Assembly (NCBI GenBank): GCA_028693195.1
Contig: JAQUVV010000003.1
Span: forward strand, 1 to 42,282
DNA length: 42,282 nt
Source: Lachnospira sp.
GTDB taxonomy: Bacteria; Bacillota; Clostridia; Lachnospirales; Lachnospiraceae
Reading direction: 5' to 3'
Part shown: positions 30,779 to 39,042 of the stretch, piece by piece
How the letters are laid out: each line of letters starts with the position of its first letter
Position numbering within the stretch: the stretch's first letter is position 1
Program-made: the position numbers and the translations under genes
The notes under the pieces: model-generated
What the model was told of the DNA's origin: nothing
Seen by the model: only the letters and a program-made list of their open reading frames with translations
The model's database searches: none

Positions 30779-31111
30779 ATGAAAGTAAAAGTTATTGGTA
30801 TTTTTCGTGATAAGTTCACCAAAGAACTGTATCAGGTTGGCACAGAGCTTGAGATGACTGATGAGGATCGTGTAAAAGACTTAGTGTCTCGTGGTCTGGT
30901 TGAAGCTCTTGAAGAGAAGAAAGAAGAAAGCAAAGAAACTCTTTCTCTCTTTGAACAGGAGTTTGAGAAAAAAGCAGTTGTTGATGCATTGAAGGCTATT
31001 GGTGAAAAAGCAACGATGAACATGAAAGGGGAAACTCTGATTGCAAATATTGTCGCTTTGGATGAAGAGAAGACAATGACTCTAAAAACAGCTTTGGGAA
31101 TTGAAGCATGA
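30779..31111 (+). CDS. Head-region hypothetical protein
   Basis: 110 residues. A short beta domain (MKVKVIGIFRDKFTKELYQV) with a D.. .G motif, then an acidic linker (EEKKEESKETLSLFEQEFEK) and a SAP-like C-terminal helix pair. It may be a minor head or connector protein; it overlaps the next gene by ATGA. Confidence 0.6.
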   Translation: MKVKVIGIFRDKFTKELYQVGTELEMTDEDRVKDLVSRGLVEALEEKKEESKETLSLFEQEFEKKAVVDALKAIGEKATMNMKGETLIANIVALDEEKTMTLKTALGIEA

Positions 31112-31410
31112 TAGTAGGTGACTACATAAAACAGAAGTTTCAGACCTTCGGCATTCAGTTGTCGGAGGCTGACCTTTTGGATATTTCTCTTGAAGTGGAT
31201 GATGAAGTAACCGAAGATAATAAGCTGAAAATCAGTGTGTCGATTGCGAAGTTTATTCCTTCTCTCTTACTCCGTGCGCAGTCCATCTCAGAAAGCGGGT
31301 TTTCAATGTCTTGGAACATTCAGGGCGTTAAGGACTACTATTCATGGGCTTGCAAAGAGTACGGATTAAAGGATGAGTTAAGCAATAAACCTAAAGTAAC
31401 ATTCTTATGA
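31108..31410 (+). CDS. Head-tail connector protein
   Basis: 100 residues (MIVGDYIKQKFQTFGIQLSE, LLLRAQSISESGFSMSW). Helical, of the DUF6706/gp6-type connector size. It occurs at the connector position after the capsid gene with ATGA overlaps on both sides. Confidence 0.65.
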   Translation: MIVGDYIKQKFQTFGIQLSEADLLDISLEVDDEVTEDNKLKISVSIAKFIPSLLLRAQSISESGFSMSWNIQGVKDYYSWACKEYGLKDELSNKPKVTFL

Positions 31411-31730
31411 TTTTTTCCCCTCATATATTGCAAGTTAAAGTCATTACCAAACCAAAAAAGGATGAGTTTGGCAGACCTATTCCAAATACAGGTAGAGAAG
31501 ATTGGGAAACGGTATGCGGATGTCGGTGCGATGATAACACTACAAAAGAGTTTACCTCTGATAATGGTTCTGTGTTCAGGCCAAACTATCACGTTGTATG
31601 CGAGAAGAAAGTTTTTCTGAAAGCGGGTGACGAAGTCAGATGTATGGATGGCGAAACGGTGAGGGCATGTGGGACGATTTACACTGTGAAATCTACAAAT
31701 TATTTTAATTATTCAGAGTTATGGATGTAG
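31407..31730 (+). CDS. Head completion / stopper-like protein
   Basis: 107 residues, beta-rich (LQVKVITKPKKDEFGRPIPN ... YTVKSTNYFNYSELWM). Size and position fit a head-tail stopper (SPP1 gp16-like). Overlaps the next gene by 10 bases. Confidence 0.62.
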   Translation: MIFSPHILQVKVITKPKKDEFGRPIPNTGREDWETVCGCRCDDNTTKEFTSDNGSVFRPNYHVVCEKKVFLKAGDEVRCMDGETVRACGTIYTVKSTNYFNYSELWM

Positions 31731-32017
31731 ATTTTGACTTTTCAGATGTGGCTTCTTGGTTTGATGACGAGAAATCCCGTGTTCTTGCAAAAGAGCATGA
31801 AATAGCTAATGAATCAGTTCAATACGCTAAAGATAACGGTAGTTATCAAGATCGTACAGGCGTTCTAAGAGCATCCAATGAGGGAGAAGTTGACGAAGAG
31901 GGGATATTGCTGAAGAATGAAACAGAATATGCTTCATATGTGGAATCCAAAGAGTTTGATGTTTTAAGTGGTGCCGCTCTACATGCGGAAAAACGAGCTA
32001 AAGAAGAATTTGAATAG
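31721..32017 (+). CDS. HK97 gp10-like tail completion protein
   Basis: 98 residues. AKDNGSYQDRTGVLRASNEG and YASYVESKEFDVLSGA match the Y-x-x-RTG-x-LR ... YA-x-xVE pattern of gp10-like tail completion proteins. Confidence 0.72.
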   Translation: MDVDFDFSDVASWFDDEKSRVLAKEHEIANESVQYAKDNGSYQDRTGVLRASNEGEVDEEGILLKNETEYASYVESKEFDVLSGAALHAEKRAKEEFE

Positions 32018-32410
32018 ATGATAGTAAGTAGCGACATAGCGAACATCCTTTATCGTGATTGCAAGGCTTTCGGGATTGATAGAGTACCTGACGGAGAAAC
32101 TCTTACGGGCGAGATTACAACCGAAAGAATTGTCATTCATGCCAAGAAGCAAGAAGCGGGTACTTATTGGAAGAAAGGTTTTGTAGAGGTGAACCTATGT
32201 GTTCCTGATTCAAGCAAGAATTCCGCTAATTTCACTCGTTTGGGTGAACTTGAAAGACAAGCTCAAGAACTACTGGATGATGTGGTAAGTTCTTACGACG
32301 GTACTACCTATCGCTATGGAATTTCTTCTATCGGGCGAGAGAAAGACGTTTATTTGAAGTGTCATTATGTAAATGTAAGAATTTTGTTTGAAGTTTTAAA
32401 TGTGAAATAA
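32018..32410 (+). CDS. Tail terminator-like protein
   Basis: 130 residues. VEVNLCVPDSSKNSANFTRL and LERQAQELLDDVVSSYDGTT. Size, alpha/beta content and location between gp10-like and major tail genes fit the tail terminator. Confidence 0.62.
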   Translation: MIVSSDIANILYRDCKAFGIDRVPDGETLTGEITTERIVIHAKKQEAGTYWKKGFVEVNLCVPDSSKNSANFTRLGELERQAQELLDDVVSSYDGTTYRYGISSIGREKDVYLKCHYVNVRILFEVLNVK

Positions 32411-32412
32411 TT

Positions 32413-32955
32413 ATGAGTAAGAAGTTTATCGGAATTAAAAGGTTATGGTATGCTGATCCTATAACTAGTATTGCAGGGACTTCCTTAACCGGTGCTGAAA
32501 TTAAAACTCTATTAGCTAAAGAAACTACCAAAGAAGTTAAGAATTCCCATCAGGATACATGGGGATATACGGAAGATGATCCATCTGTTACGAATTACAT
32601 AAATGAGTTGACAGGCCAGATCTATTATAAGGATATAACCCAAGCCGGAGCCGTGTCTATCGCTTTCACTTTAGGTGAATATGAATATGCAGACAAGGCA
32701 GCCTTGCAGGGTGGTACAGCCACTACAACAGGCTGGGACAGGGGAGACGTTCAGAATATCAACAAATGTATCATTGCTCAAACCAATAGCGGAAACTACA
32801 TTGTATTTCCAAACGCCTCTATTGTGGGCAAAGGGAATTTTGTCGAGAAGAATATCGGTTTAGGAGTAACGGCCGTTGCCATGGAAACTGGTGTTGCCAA
32901 TTTAGCTGCCGAGGTATGGAGAGATCAAGCAGAAGTAGAGGCCGTAGAGGGGTAA
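32413..32955 (+). CDS. Major tail tube protein
   Basis: 180 residues. Beta-rich (GAVSIAFTLGEYEYADKAAL, GLGVTAVAMETGVANLAAEV). It is followed by a terminator and by the tail-chaperone gene, as usual for tail tube proteins of long-tailed phages. Confidence 0.72.
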   Translation: MSKKFIGIKRLWYADPITSIAGTSLTGAEIKTLLAKETTKEVKNSHQDTWGYTEDDPSVTNYINELTGQIYYKDITQAGAVSIAFTLGEYEYADKAALQGGTATTTGWDRGDVQNINKCIIAQTNSGNYIVFPNASIVGKGNFVEKNIGLGVTAVAMETGVANLAAEVWRDQAEVEAVEG

Positions 32956-32982
32956 TATAAGGTAGAAAGATTGTATAACGTA

Positions 32983-33018
32983 AAGGGTGGAGTGGGTGAT
33001 ACCACCCCATCCTTTTTT
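32983..33018 (+). terminator. Terminator behind the tail tube gene
   Basis: GGGTGG (32985-32990) pairs with CCACCC (33002-33007), extended by AAAGG/CCTTT, then T6 (33013-33018). Attenuation here would favour tail tube over downstream products. Confidence 0.75.
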
Positions 33019-33031
33019 AATTTAAAATCGT

Positions 33032-33448
33032 ATGAATGAAGCTGCTAAACTAGTATCTGACAGCGTGTTAGGTGAAGATTTTATCACTATAAAAATCGGA
33101 AAGAAGGCCTATACAGTCTATCCTCCGGCAATAAAAACGCTTTGTCGGGCTGTTTCCGAGTTTTCAAAGATAGGCATGGATGGAGAATACAATCAGTTAA
33201 CCGTTTTAGCCGAACTACCAGAAAACGTACCTCATATAATTAAGGGCATTTCTACTTTGATCGTAGGTGACGTGAAGTGTTGGCGCTGGAAATCTCACAG
33301 GGTAGGAAAGACTCTTAAGTCATTAAACCTTCACGAATTAAAGAAAGTCATTGAGGATGTTCTTCCACTGTTAGGAGGAGATGCTTTTTTCGCCTGTGCC
33401 GCTTCTCTGAAGTCCATGTCAAAGATAGCGGCACATCCCAAGTTGTAG
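33032..33448 (+). CDS. Tail assembly chaperone (G-like)
   Basis: 138 residues. Mixed alpha/beta N-terminus (EDFITIKIGKKAYTVYPPAI) and helical C-terminus ending KSMSKIAAHPKL. Directly upstream of the tape-measure gene, with an open -1 frame after it, which is the lambda G/GT arrangement. Confidence 0.78.
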   Translation: MNEAAKLVSDSVLGEDFITIKIGKKAYTVYPPAIKTLCRAVSEFSKIGMDGEYNQLTVLAELPENVPHIIKGISTLIVGDVKCWRWKSHRVGKTLKSLNLHELKKVIEDVLPLLGGDAFFACAASLKSMSKIAAHPKL

Positions 33449-33642
33449 GTAATGATACACTTTTAGGGCAGATAGCCTCTTTTATGGAAAATCTTCATTT
33501 AAACTATAAAGAAGTGATTGAAGTAATACCTTATAGAAATCTCATTATCATGCAGAAAGATAAACTTCATACTTTAAGTGGTGAGGTGATGGAAGAAGTG
33601 TCAGAAGAAGAGTATTTTAAGAATAAATCAAAAAGTAGATAG
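33385..33642 (+). CDS. -1 frameshift extension of the tail chaperone (GT-like)
   Basis: The -1 frame is open from before 33385 to TAG 33640-33642, running through KDSGTSQVVGNDTLLGQIAS and FMENLHLNYKEVIEVIPYRN to a charged end (KNKSKSR). The best slippery site is T-TTT-TTC (33385-33391, reading GCT TTT TTC in the G frame). Slippage would make a G-T fusion of about 203 residues; an ATG at 33484 is an alternative start for a short protein. It ends two bases before the tape-measure ATG. Confidence 0.7.
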   Translation, partial: FFRLCRFSEVHVKDSGTSQVVGNDTLLGQIASFMENLHLNYKEVIEVIPYRNLIIMQKDKLHTLSGEVMEEVSEEEYFKNKSKSR

Positions 33643-33644
33643 AT

Positions 33645-36600
33645 ATGCCTAAATTATACTTTCGTGTAGAATCAGACTGGGAAAAAGTTCTAAGACTTCG
33701 TGAAGAGATTATTAAGTTAGAATCTCAATTAAAGTCGATGGATGCCAATAAAGCACCTGCGGCTGTGGCAACGTTAAACAGACAGATTAACGAGGCTCAA
33801 TCACAACTCAAGGGAATGGTCAGCGAGGCTGCAAAAACGGCTGTAATGATGGATGGAGATTTTAAAAGTAAGATATATAAAGGCTCTCAGGCTGTTAATG
33901 ATTTCACGCAAAAAATAATCAGCCAGAAAGCAGTAGTCAAGGATGTAGAGGCTGATGTAAGACGGCTTACCGATGCTTATCGTTCCGTCCGTATGAATCC
34001 TTTGAAGGGGAACAATGCGCTAGGTGAACTAAACGCAGCTAAACGAGTACTCAACGAAGAGAGAGCGGCTCTATTCGACCTTACTCAGCAACAAGCAAAC
34101 GCTCGTTTATCGGTGAAAAAGCTCAAGGACGAATACGCATTATACAATACAGAAATAAAGGATAGCACATCCTCTACATTCTCACTAGGAAAAGCATTGG
34201 GCATTATCGGTGGGATAGCGACTCTTAGACAACTAGGCTCACAAATACTAGATGTTCGCAGTCAGTTCCGTTCTGCAGAAGTATCACTAGAGACAATGGT
34301 AGGCGAAGAGCAAGCTAAAAAACTCTTATCTAAGAATAAACAGTATGCCAAAATATCTTCTTTGGAGTTCATGGATATACAATCCTCAACCGAGATGATG
34401 ATAGGCTTTAATATTGAAGCTGAGAAAGTGCCTAGATACATAGAGGCTATTGGGGATATATCAAGGGGAAACAGCCAGAAATTTCAGTCTCTTTCGTTGG
34501 CCTTTAGTCAGATGTCGGCAGCGGGTAAGCTTATGGGGCAGGACTTGAATCAGATGATTAATGCCGGTTTCAACCCGCTACAATTTATAGCAGAGAAGAC
34601 GGGCAAAACAATTGCGCAACTCAAAGATGAGATGTCAAAAGGTGCTATCTCCGCAGAGATGGTACAGCAAGCATTTATCGATGCCACAAGTGCAGGAGGG
34701 AAGTTTTATGGCATGTCACAGAAGCAAAGTGAAGAGGTAGCCGGACAGATGTCTATCCTTTCAGATACAATCTCAAACAAATTGAATGAGATTGGAGAAA
34801 GCAATGAAGGGCTTATAAAAGCAGGAATCAAGGGAGCTACTGCTTTAGTCAATAACTATGAAGAGATTGGTAAAGCTATCACTATTCTGATAACAACTTA
34901 TGGCACGTATAAAACCGCTCTGGTGTTGAGTACCCTATTGGAAGAGGGAGGTAGCAAGGCGTTATGGGGTAAGATAGCAGCTACGAAGGCAGCTACAGTC
35001 GCACAGGCCACTTACAACAAGGTTTTATTAATGAATCCTTATGTGGCCGTTACGGCTGGGGTAGTAGCTCTAGGAGTAGCTTTATATACCTTGAGCGATT
35101 CAACAAGCGCACAAGAAAAGGAATACAAAAAACTGATAGACAGACAAGAAAAATATGATAAATATTTAGAAAACGAGAAAAGAAGGATAGATGATTTATT
35201 GTCAATTTTACAAGACGAGCTATCTACCAGAGAAGCCAAACTTAAAGCCTTTAACGAACTTCAAAAAATATCTCCATCTGTTTTTGGCACGTATGAAACA
35301 GAGAAGCAACTTGTAGATAACTTAACAGAAGCGAGGAAAAAAGAGAACGAACAACTTCTTATAAAGCAAAAAATGACGACCTCATATAATCAGATCAATG
35401 ATATAAATAGTCTGAAAGGTCTTAAAAGATTGCAAGAATTAGAGCGTGTTGGTGAAGCTGGCAGGATAAGGCAGGGTACGCAGGCTGAATATCAGTCGCT
35501 GTATCAGCAATTCAATGTAAGAAGAGACAAAGGGGCATTTGAAACTGATGCAGAGGTGATAAAAGGTAAAATCAGGGCTATCACATCCATAATTGGAGCT
35601 GATCAAGAAAAGATGCGTCAATCTCAACAAATAGCATGGGCTTTATCACTGGAAGGAATGACTAAAGAGTCTGCAAAGGCCTATCTGAAAATGTACGAAG
35701 GGTATAGGATAATATTAAGAGATTCAGGTAAGGAATGGCTTCAGATACAAGGTGAAGAGGCACCATTAACAGATAAAATGTTAGTAAGTAGAATCCAATC
35801 TCTTAATGATAAAATTATAAATATCGAGGAGAAATCAGCCAAAGATTATATCAATGAAGCTAAGTCTGCATGGGATAAGGCCAAAAAAGATGTAGAGGAT
35901 ATAAAAACATCCGCTAAAACATATACATCAGCAGATCAGTATGAGAAAGAGCTTAAAAAGGCAGATGATGCAGAAAAGGCAGCAAAAGAACGGTATGAAA
36001 AACTAGGCGGCAGTACTACTAAGAAAGAGACTGAATCCGAGAAGCTAAGGAAAGAGACCGAAAAGTATAACGTTCTCCTCACTAAGCAAGCCTTAGAGGA
36101 AAAACGAAGAGCCGAAGACTTACAAATGTCAGTTGTAGAAGATCGTATTAAAGCAATGGATGAAGGCTCAAAAAAAACAATCGCTCAAATGGAATACAAC
36201 TTCGAAAAGGAGATGCAAACCATTGACAGAGAAAAAGAGGATGCTCTAAGAAGGAAGATAGAAGATGCGCGCTCTGCTTTTGAATCCAATCCTAAGAATA
36301 AAGGCAAATCTTTTGATTCATCAGGCATCACTTTATCCGATAAAGATATTGAGATGTACGACAGTCGTTATAAGTCAGCCATATTGAGTTTTGAGAAAGA
36401 ACAGGCTGCTTTCAAGCAGAGATCAAAAGATTCATGGAATAACTATTTAAAAGAATGGGGTACAGTGATGGAGAAAAGGAAAGCTATCACTGAATCTTAT
36501 TCTGATAAAATTGCTAAAGCGGAAACAGAGGGGGAAAAGGAATCTCTTAAAAAGCAGATGCAAGAAGAACTGTCTAATATAGACCTTAGCGAGTTGAAGC

Positions 36601-38540
36601 AGTCTATCAATTGGGAGGCTATATTCGGGAACTTATCTGCTTTGACTAAGAAGCAACTTCAAGATGTAAAGAAGCAACTGGTTGCTTTTAAAAACAGTCC
36701 TGAATTCAAAAAGAATGAATCTCCAGAAAATGTGAAGATCATAGAAGAGGCTATTAATAACCTTAATACGGCTATTGCCGACAAAGGCGGCTTATTTGGT
36801 GGAATTGAATCCTCATTAATGGAATACAAGAGGGCTGTAGACAGTGTTACCGAAGCTCAAAAGAAGCTAGAGGAAGCTCTAAAGTCTGGCGATGATGCAG
36901 CGATTGAAAAGGCGAAAAAAGACTTGAATAACGCTAAGAACTCACAAGTTAACGCACAGGGTAACGTAAATAAGTCACAAGATAAGGCTATTGATAACAT
37001 TACCTCAATCACTAATGCCATATCTCAACTAGGGGAAGCCGATGTATCATTGACTAGTTTTGGTAATACAGTAGGTACGCTGGTAGATGCGCTAAGTGAA
37101 TCAGGTAGTCAGGTAGGCGGGATCATTTCTGCTCTTATCGCTGTTATGGATCAGATCGGGCAGAAAGGTTTGGGTAATTTCGTAGGAGATATATTTGACG
37201 CTAGTTGGCACTCAACGGGTGGAATTTTAGATACCGTCGGAGAAATATTCGGAATAAAAGGAGCCGGAGGATTCTTCAAAGGTGCGGACTATTCCAGTTA
37301 TAACGAGATGGTTGCTCAATATGATAGGTTGAACGATATATGGGATGAACTTATTGATAGCAAGAAAGAGTATATCGAAATGTCATACGGTGAAGAAGCG
37401 TACAAGGCGAGCAAAGAAGCCGAGGAGTTGATCAATAAAAGCATTGCAAGCTATCGTACTCTAGGTGTCGAAAGGCTTAATTCAGGTGCTAGTACAGGCT
37501 CTCATAGTATTGGTGTAAGACAAAGGAAAAGAATGTCTTCATCTGATTGGGAAGAAGCGCAAAAAGCATTAGGTTCTGCTTACGATAAAGCGACAGAAGG
37601 GCGAATGGTAGGGCTGTTTGATTTATCAGTAGAACAACTAGAGAAACTAAAGTCAGAAGCTCCGACTTTCTGGGCTAAACTAGATGATGATGTACGTGGG
37701 TATCTGAATAGTATTATTGAAGGTCAGGAACGTATTGAAGAGATACAGGAAACACTTAAAGAGTCAGTTACAGGTATTTCTTTTGATTCCTTTTTTGATG
37801 GAATACTGGATTCACTGTACGATGTTGAAACTACATACGAGGATATAGCCGATAATATGTCTGAGTATATAAGAAAATCTCTCATTAAGGCATTCGTTAT
37901 TGAAAACTACAAAGATGATATAAGGAAGTGGTACGATATGTGGGCTCAGTCGCTTGAAGACAATACTATTTCCTCAGACGAAAGAAAAGCCCTTGATGAT
38001 TTAAAGAGTAGTATTATAACCGGTGCCGTAGAATCAGCCAAGCTGATAAACGATCAATTTGATACAGCTGCTTCATCTCAAAAAAACACATCTAAAGGTT
38101 TCAACACGATGGATCAGGATACTGGGAATGAACTTAAGGGTCGTTTCACTGCTTTACAGATTTCAGGTGAAGAAAGTAAAACTCAACTAGTCCAACAAAC
38201 GGCTTTACTTGCTTCAATTAATGAGAAAATGTCTCTGCTCAATTACATGAAAGGTGAAGCGATTTTGTCTACTCCAAGTGCTCCTGATATTGCAGATCAG
38301 AACAGAGCTGTTATCTCAAACAGTTATCAGCCACATATAAACATCAACTTTCCTACCGATAAGATCGATTCGTTAGCGTCTGATGTTTTTGCTATGAAAG
38401 GAATAATTGACGAGATGCGTACTTTGCAAGTTGAGCATATTCCGGATATTGCAGGTAATATTTCAAGAGTAGTGAAAAACTCGCCTAAAATAAACGATAA
38501 ATTAGACAATATAAATGATAACATTAAAAAAGCATTATAG
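33645..38540 (+). CDS. Tape-measure protein
   Basis: 1631 residues. N-terminal coiled coils (LREEIIKLESQLKSMDANKA); the tape-measure domain around residues 200-390 (RSAEVSLETMVGEEQAKKLL, MGQDLNQMINAGFNPLQFIA); hydrophobic segments near 410-485 (VAVTAGVVALGVALYTL); very long charged coiled coils (residues ~500-1180), a glycine-rich region (FGGIESSL and GAGGFFKGADYSS) and helical C-terminus. At about 1.5 angstrom per residue this predicts a tail near 240 nm, so a siphovirus. No lysozyme domain seen. Confidence 0.92.
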   Translation: MPKLYFRVESDWEKVLRLREEIIKLESQLKSMDANKAPAAVATLNRQINEAQSQLKGMVSEAAKTAVMMDGDFKSKIYKGSQAVNDFTQKIISQKAVVKDVEADVRRLTDAYRSVRMNPLKGNNALGELNAAKRVLNEERAALFDLTQQQANARLSVKKLKDEYALYNTEIKDSTSSTFSLGKALGIIGGIATLRQLGSQILDVRSQFRSAEVSLETMVGEEQAKKLLSKNKQYAKISSLEFMDIQSSTEMMIGFNIEAEKVPRYIEAIGDISRGNSQKFQSLSLAFSQMSAAGKLMGQDLNQMINAGFNPLQFIAEKTGKTIAQLKDEMSKGAISAEMVQQAFIDATSAGGKFYGMSQKQSEEVAGQMSILSDTISNKLNEIGESNEGLIKAGIKGATALVNNYEEIGKAITILITTYGTYKTALVLSTLLEEGGSKALWGKIAATKAATVAQATYNKVLLMNPYVAVTAGVVALGVALYTLSDSTSAQEKEYKKLIDRQEKYDKYLENEKRRIDDLLSILQDELSTREAKLKAFNELQKISPSVFGTYETEKQLVDNLTEARKKENEQLLIKQKMTTSYNQINDINSLKGLKRLQELERVGEAGRIRQGTQAEYQSLYQQFNVRRDKGAFETDAEVIKGKIRAITSIIGADQEKMRQSQQIAWALSLEGMTKESAKAYLKMYEGYRIILRDSGKEWLQIQGEEAPLTDKMLVSRIQSLNDKIINIEEKSAKDYINEAKSAWDKAKKDVEDIKTSAKTYTSADQYEKELKKADDAEKAAKERYEKLGGSTTKKETESEKLRKETEKYNVLLTKQALEEKRRAEDLQMSVVEDRIKAMDEGSKKTIAQMEYNFEKEMQTIDREKEDALRRKIEDARSAFESNPKNKGKSFDSSGITLSDKDIEMYDSRYKSAILSFEKEQAAFKQRSKDSWNNYLKEWGTVMEKRKAITESYSDKIAKAETEGEKESLKKQMQEELSNIDLSELKQSINWEAIFGNLSALTKKQLQDVKKQLVAFKNSPEFKKNESPENVKIIEEAINNLNTAIADKGGLFGGIESSLMEYKRAVDSVTEAQKKLEEALKSGDDAAIEKAKKDLNNAKNSQVNAQGNVNKSQDKAIDNITSITNAISQLGEADVSLTSFGNTVGTLVDALSESGSQVGGIISALIAVMDQIGQKGLGNFVGDIFDASWHSTGGILDTVGEIFGIKGAGGFFKGADYSSYNEMVAQYDRLNDIWDELIDSKKEYIEMSYGEEAYKASKEAEELINKSIASYRTLGVERLNSGASTGSHSIGVRQRKRMSSSDWEEAQKALGSAYDKATEGRMVGLFDLSVEQLEKLKSEAPTFWAKLDDDVRGYLNSIIEGQERIEEIQETLKESVTGISFDSFFDGILDSLYDVETTYEDIADNMSEYIRKSLIKAFVIENYKDDIRKWYDMWAQSLEDNTISSDERKALDDLKSSIITGAVESAKLINDQFDTAASSQKNTSKGFNTMDQDTGNELKGRFTALQISGEESKTQLVQQTALLASINEKMSLLNYMKGEAILSTPSAPDIADQNRAVISNSYQPHININFPTDKIDSLASDVFAMKGIIDEMRTLQVEHIPDIAGNISRVVKNSPKINDKLDNINDNIKKAL

Positions 38541-38542
38541 CT

Positions 38543-38959
38543 ATGAGAGGAGAGTTAATAATAAACGGTAAAGATGCTTTCGATACATGGGGCGTTAATA
38601 TGGGTAGTGGTTTTCTGAATAATATTTTAACACCTCCACCTGTGAAAGATTATATAGAAAATAAAAGCAGGTTGGAAAATGGAAAGAGGGTTATTCTGAA
38701 TAATAAAAAATATGACGAAAGGGAATTCAATCTTATTTTTACCATAAAAGGTTCAAGCCCAAGTGATTACATATTAAAATTCAAAGCTTTTATGTCTGAA
38801 ATGTCTTCTGGCTTGGTATCTATTAATATTCCATCTATCGGAAATGAGATTTACCGCGTTTACTATAAGAATTCCACATCGTTTGCTTTTAGCTTTGATC
38901 GTACTTTTTCTAAGATAGCCATGAAAGTTTGTGAACCTAATCCGGCAAACAGAGAATAA
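38543..38959 (+). CDS. Distal tail-like protein
   Basis: 138 residues. MRGELIINGKDAFDTWGVNM then YDEREFNLIFTIKGSS and a beta-rich end. The N-terminal ING.D....WGV pattern is common in Dit-like tail proteins; position between tape measure and tail tip supports it. Confidence 0.68.
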   Translation: MRGELIINGKDAFDTWGVNMGSGFLNNILTPPPVKDYIENKSRLENGKRVILNNKKYDEREFNLIFTIKGSSPSDYILKFKAFMSEMSSGLVSINIPSIGNEIYRVYYKNSTSFAFSFDRTFSKIAMKVCEPNPANRE

Positions 38960-38983
38960 ATAACGCACCTTTCCTACATTGTT
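38959..38983 (+). repeat. Intergenic repeat, copy 2
   Basis: AATAACGCACCTTTCC then TACATTGTT; near-identical to 28323-28347, in the 83-base gap before the tail-tip gene. Confidence 0.6.
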
Positions 38984-38989
38984 CGTTTT

Positions 38990-39021
38990 GGAAGTCCATA
39001 GAAATTGGGCTTCCTTTTTTT
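38990..39021 (+). terminator. Terminator before the tail-tip gene
   Basis: GGAAGTCC (38990-38997) and GGGCTTCC (39007-39014) form a stem with one mismatch, followed by seven T. Confidence 0.75.
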
Positions 39022-39042
39022 ATCTCCGAACTTTGGTGTGTT

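Noticed and set aside
35039-35239. Serine-rich minus-strand ORF in the tape-measure gene
   Set aside because: Shadow frame over coiled-coil coding sequence.
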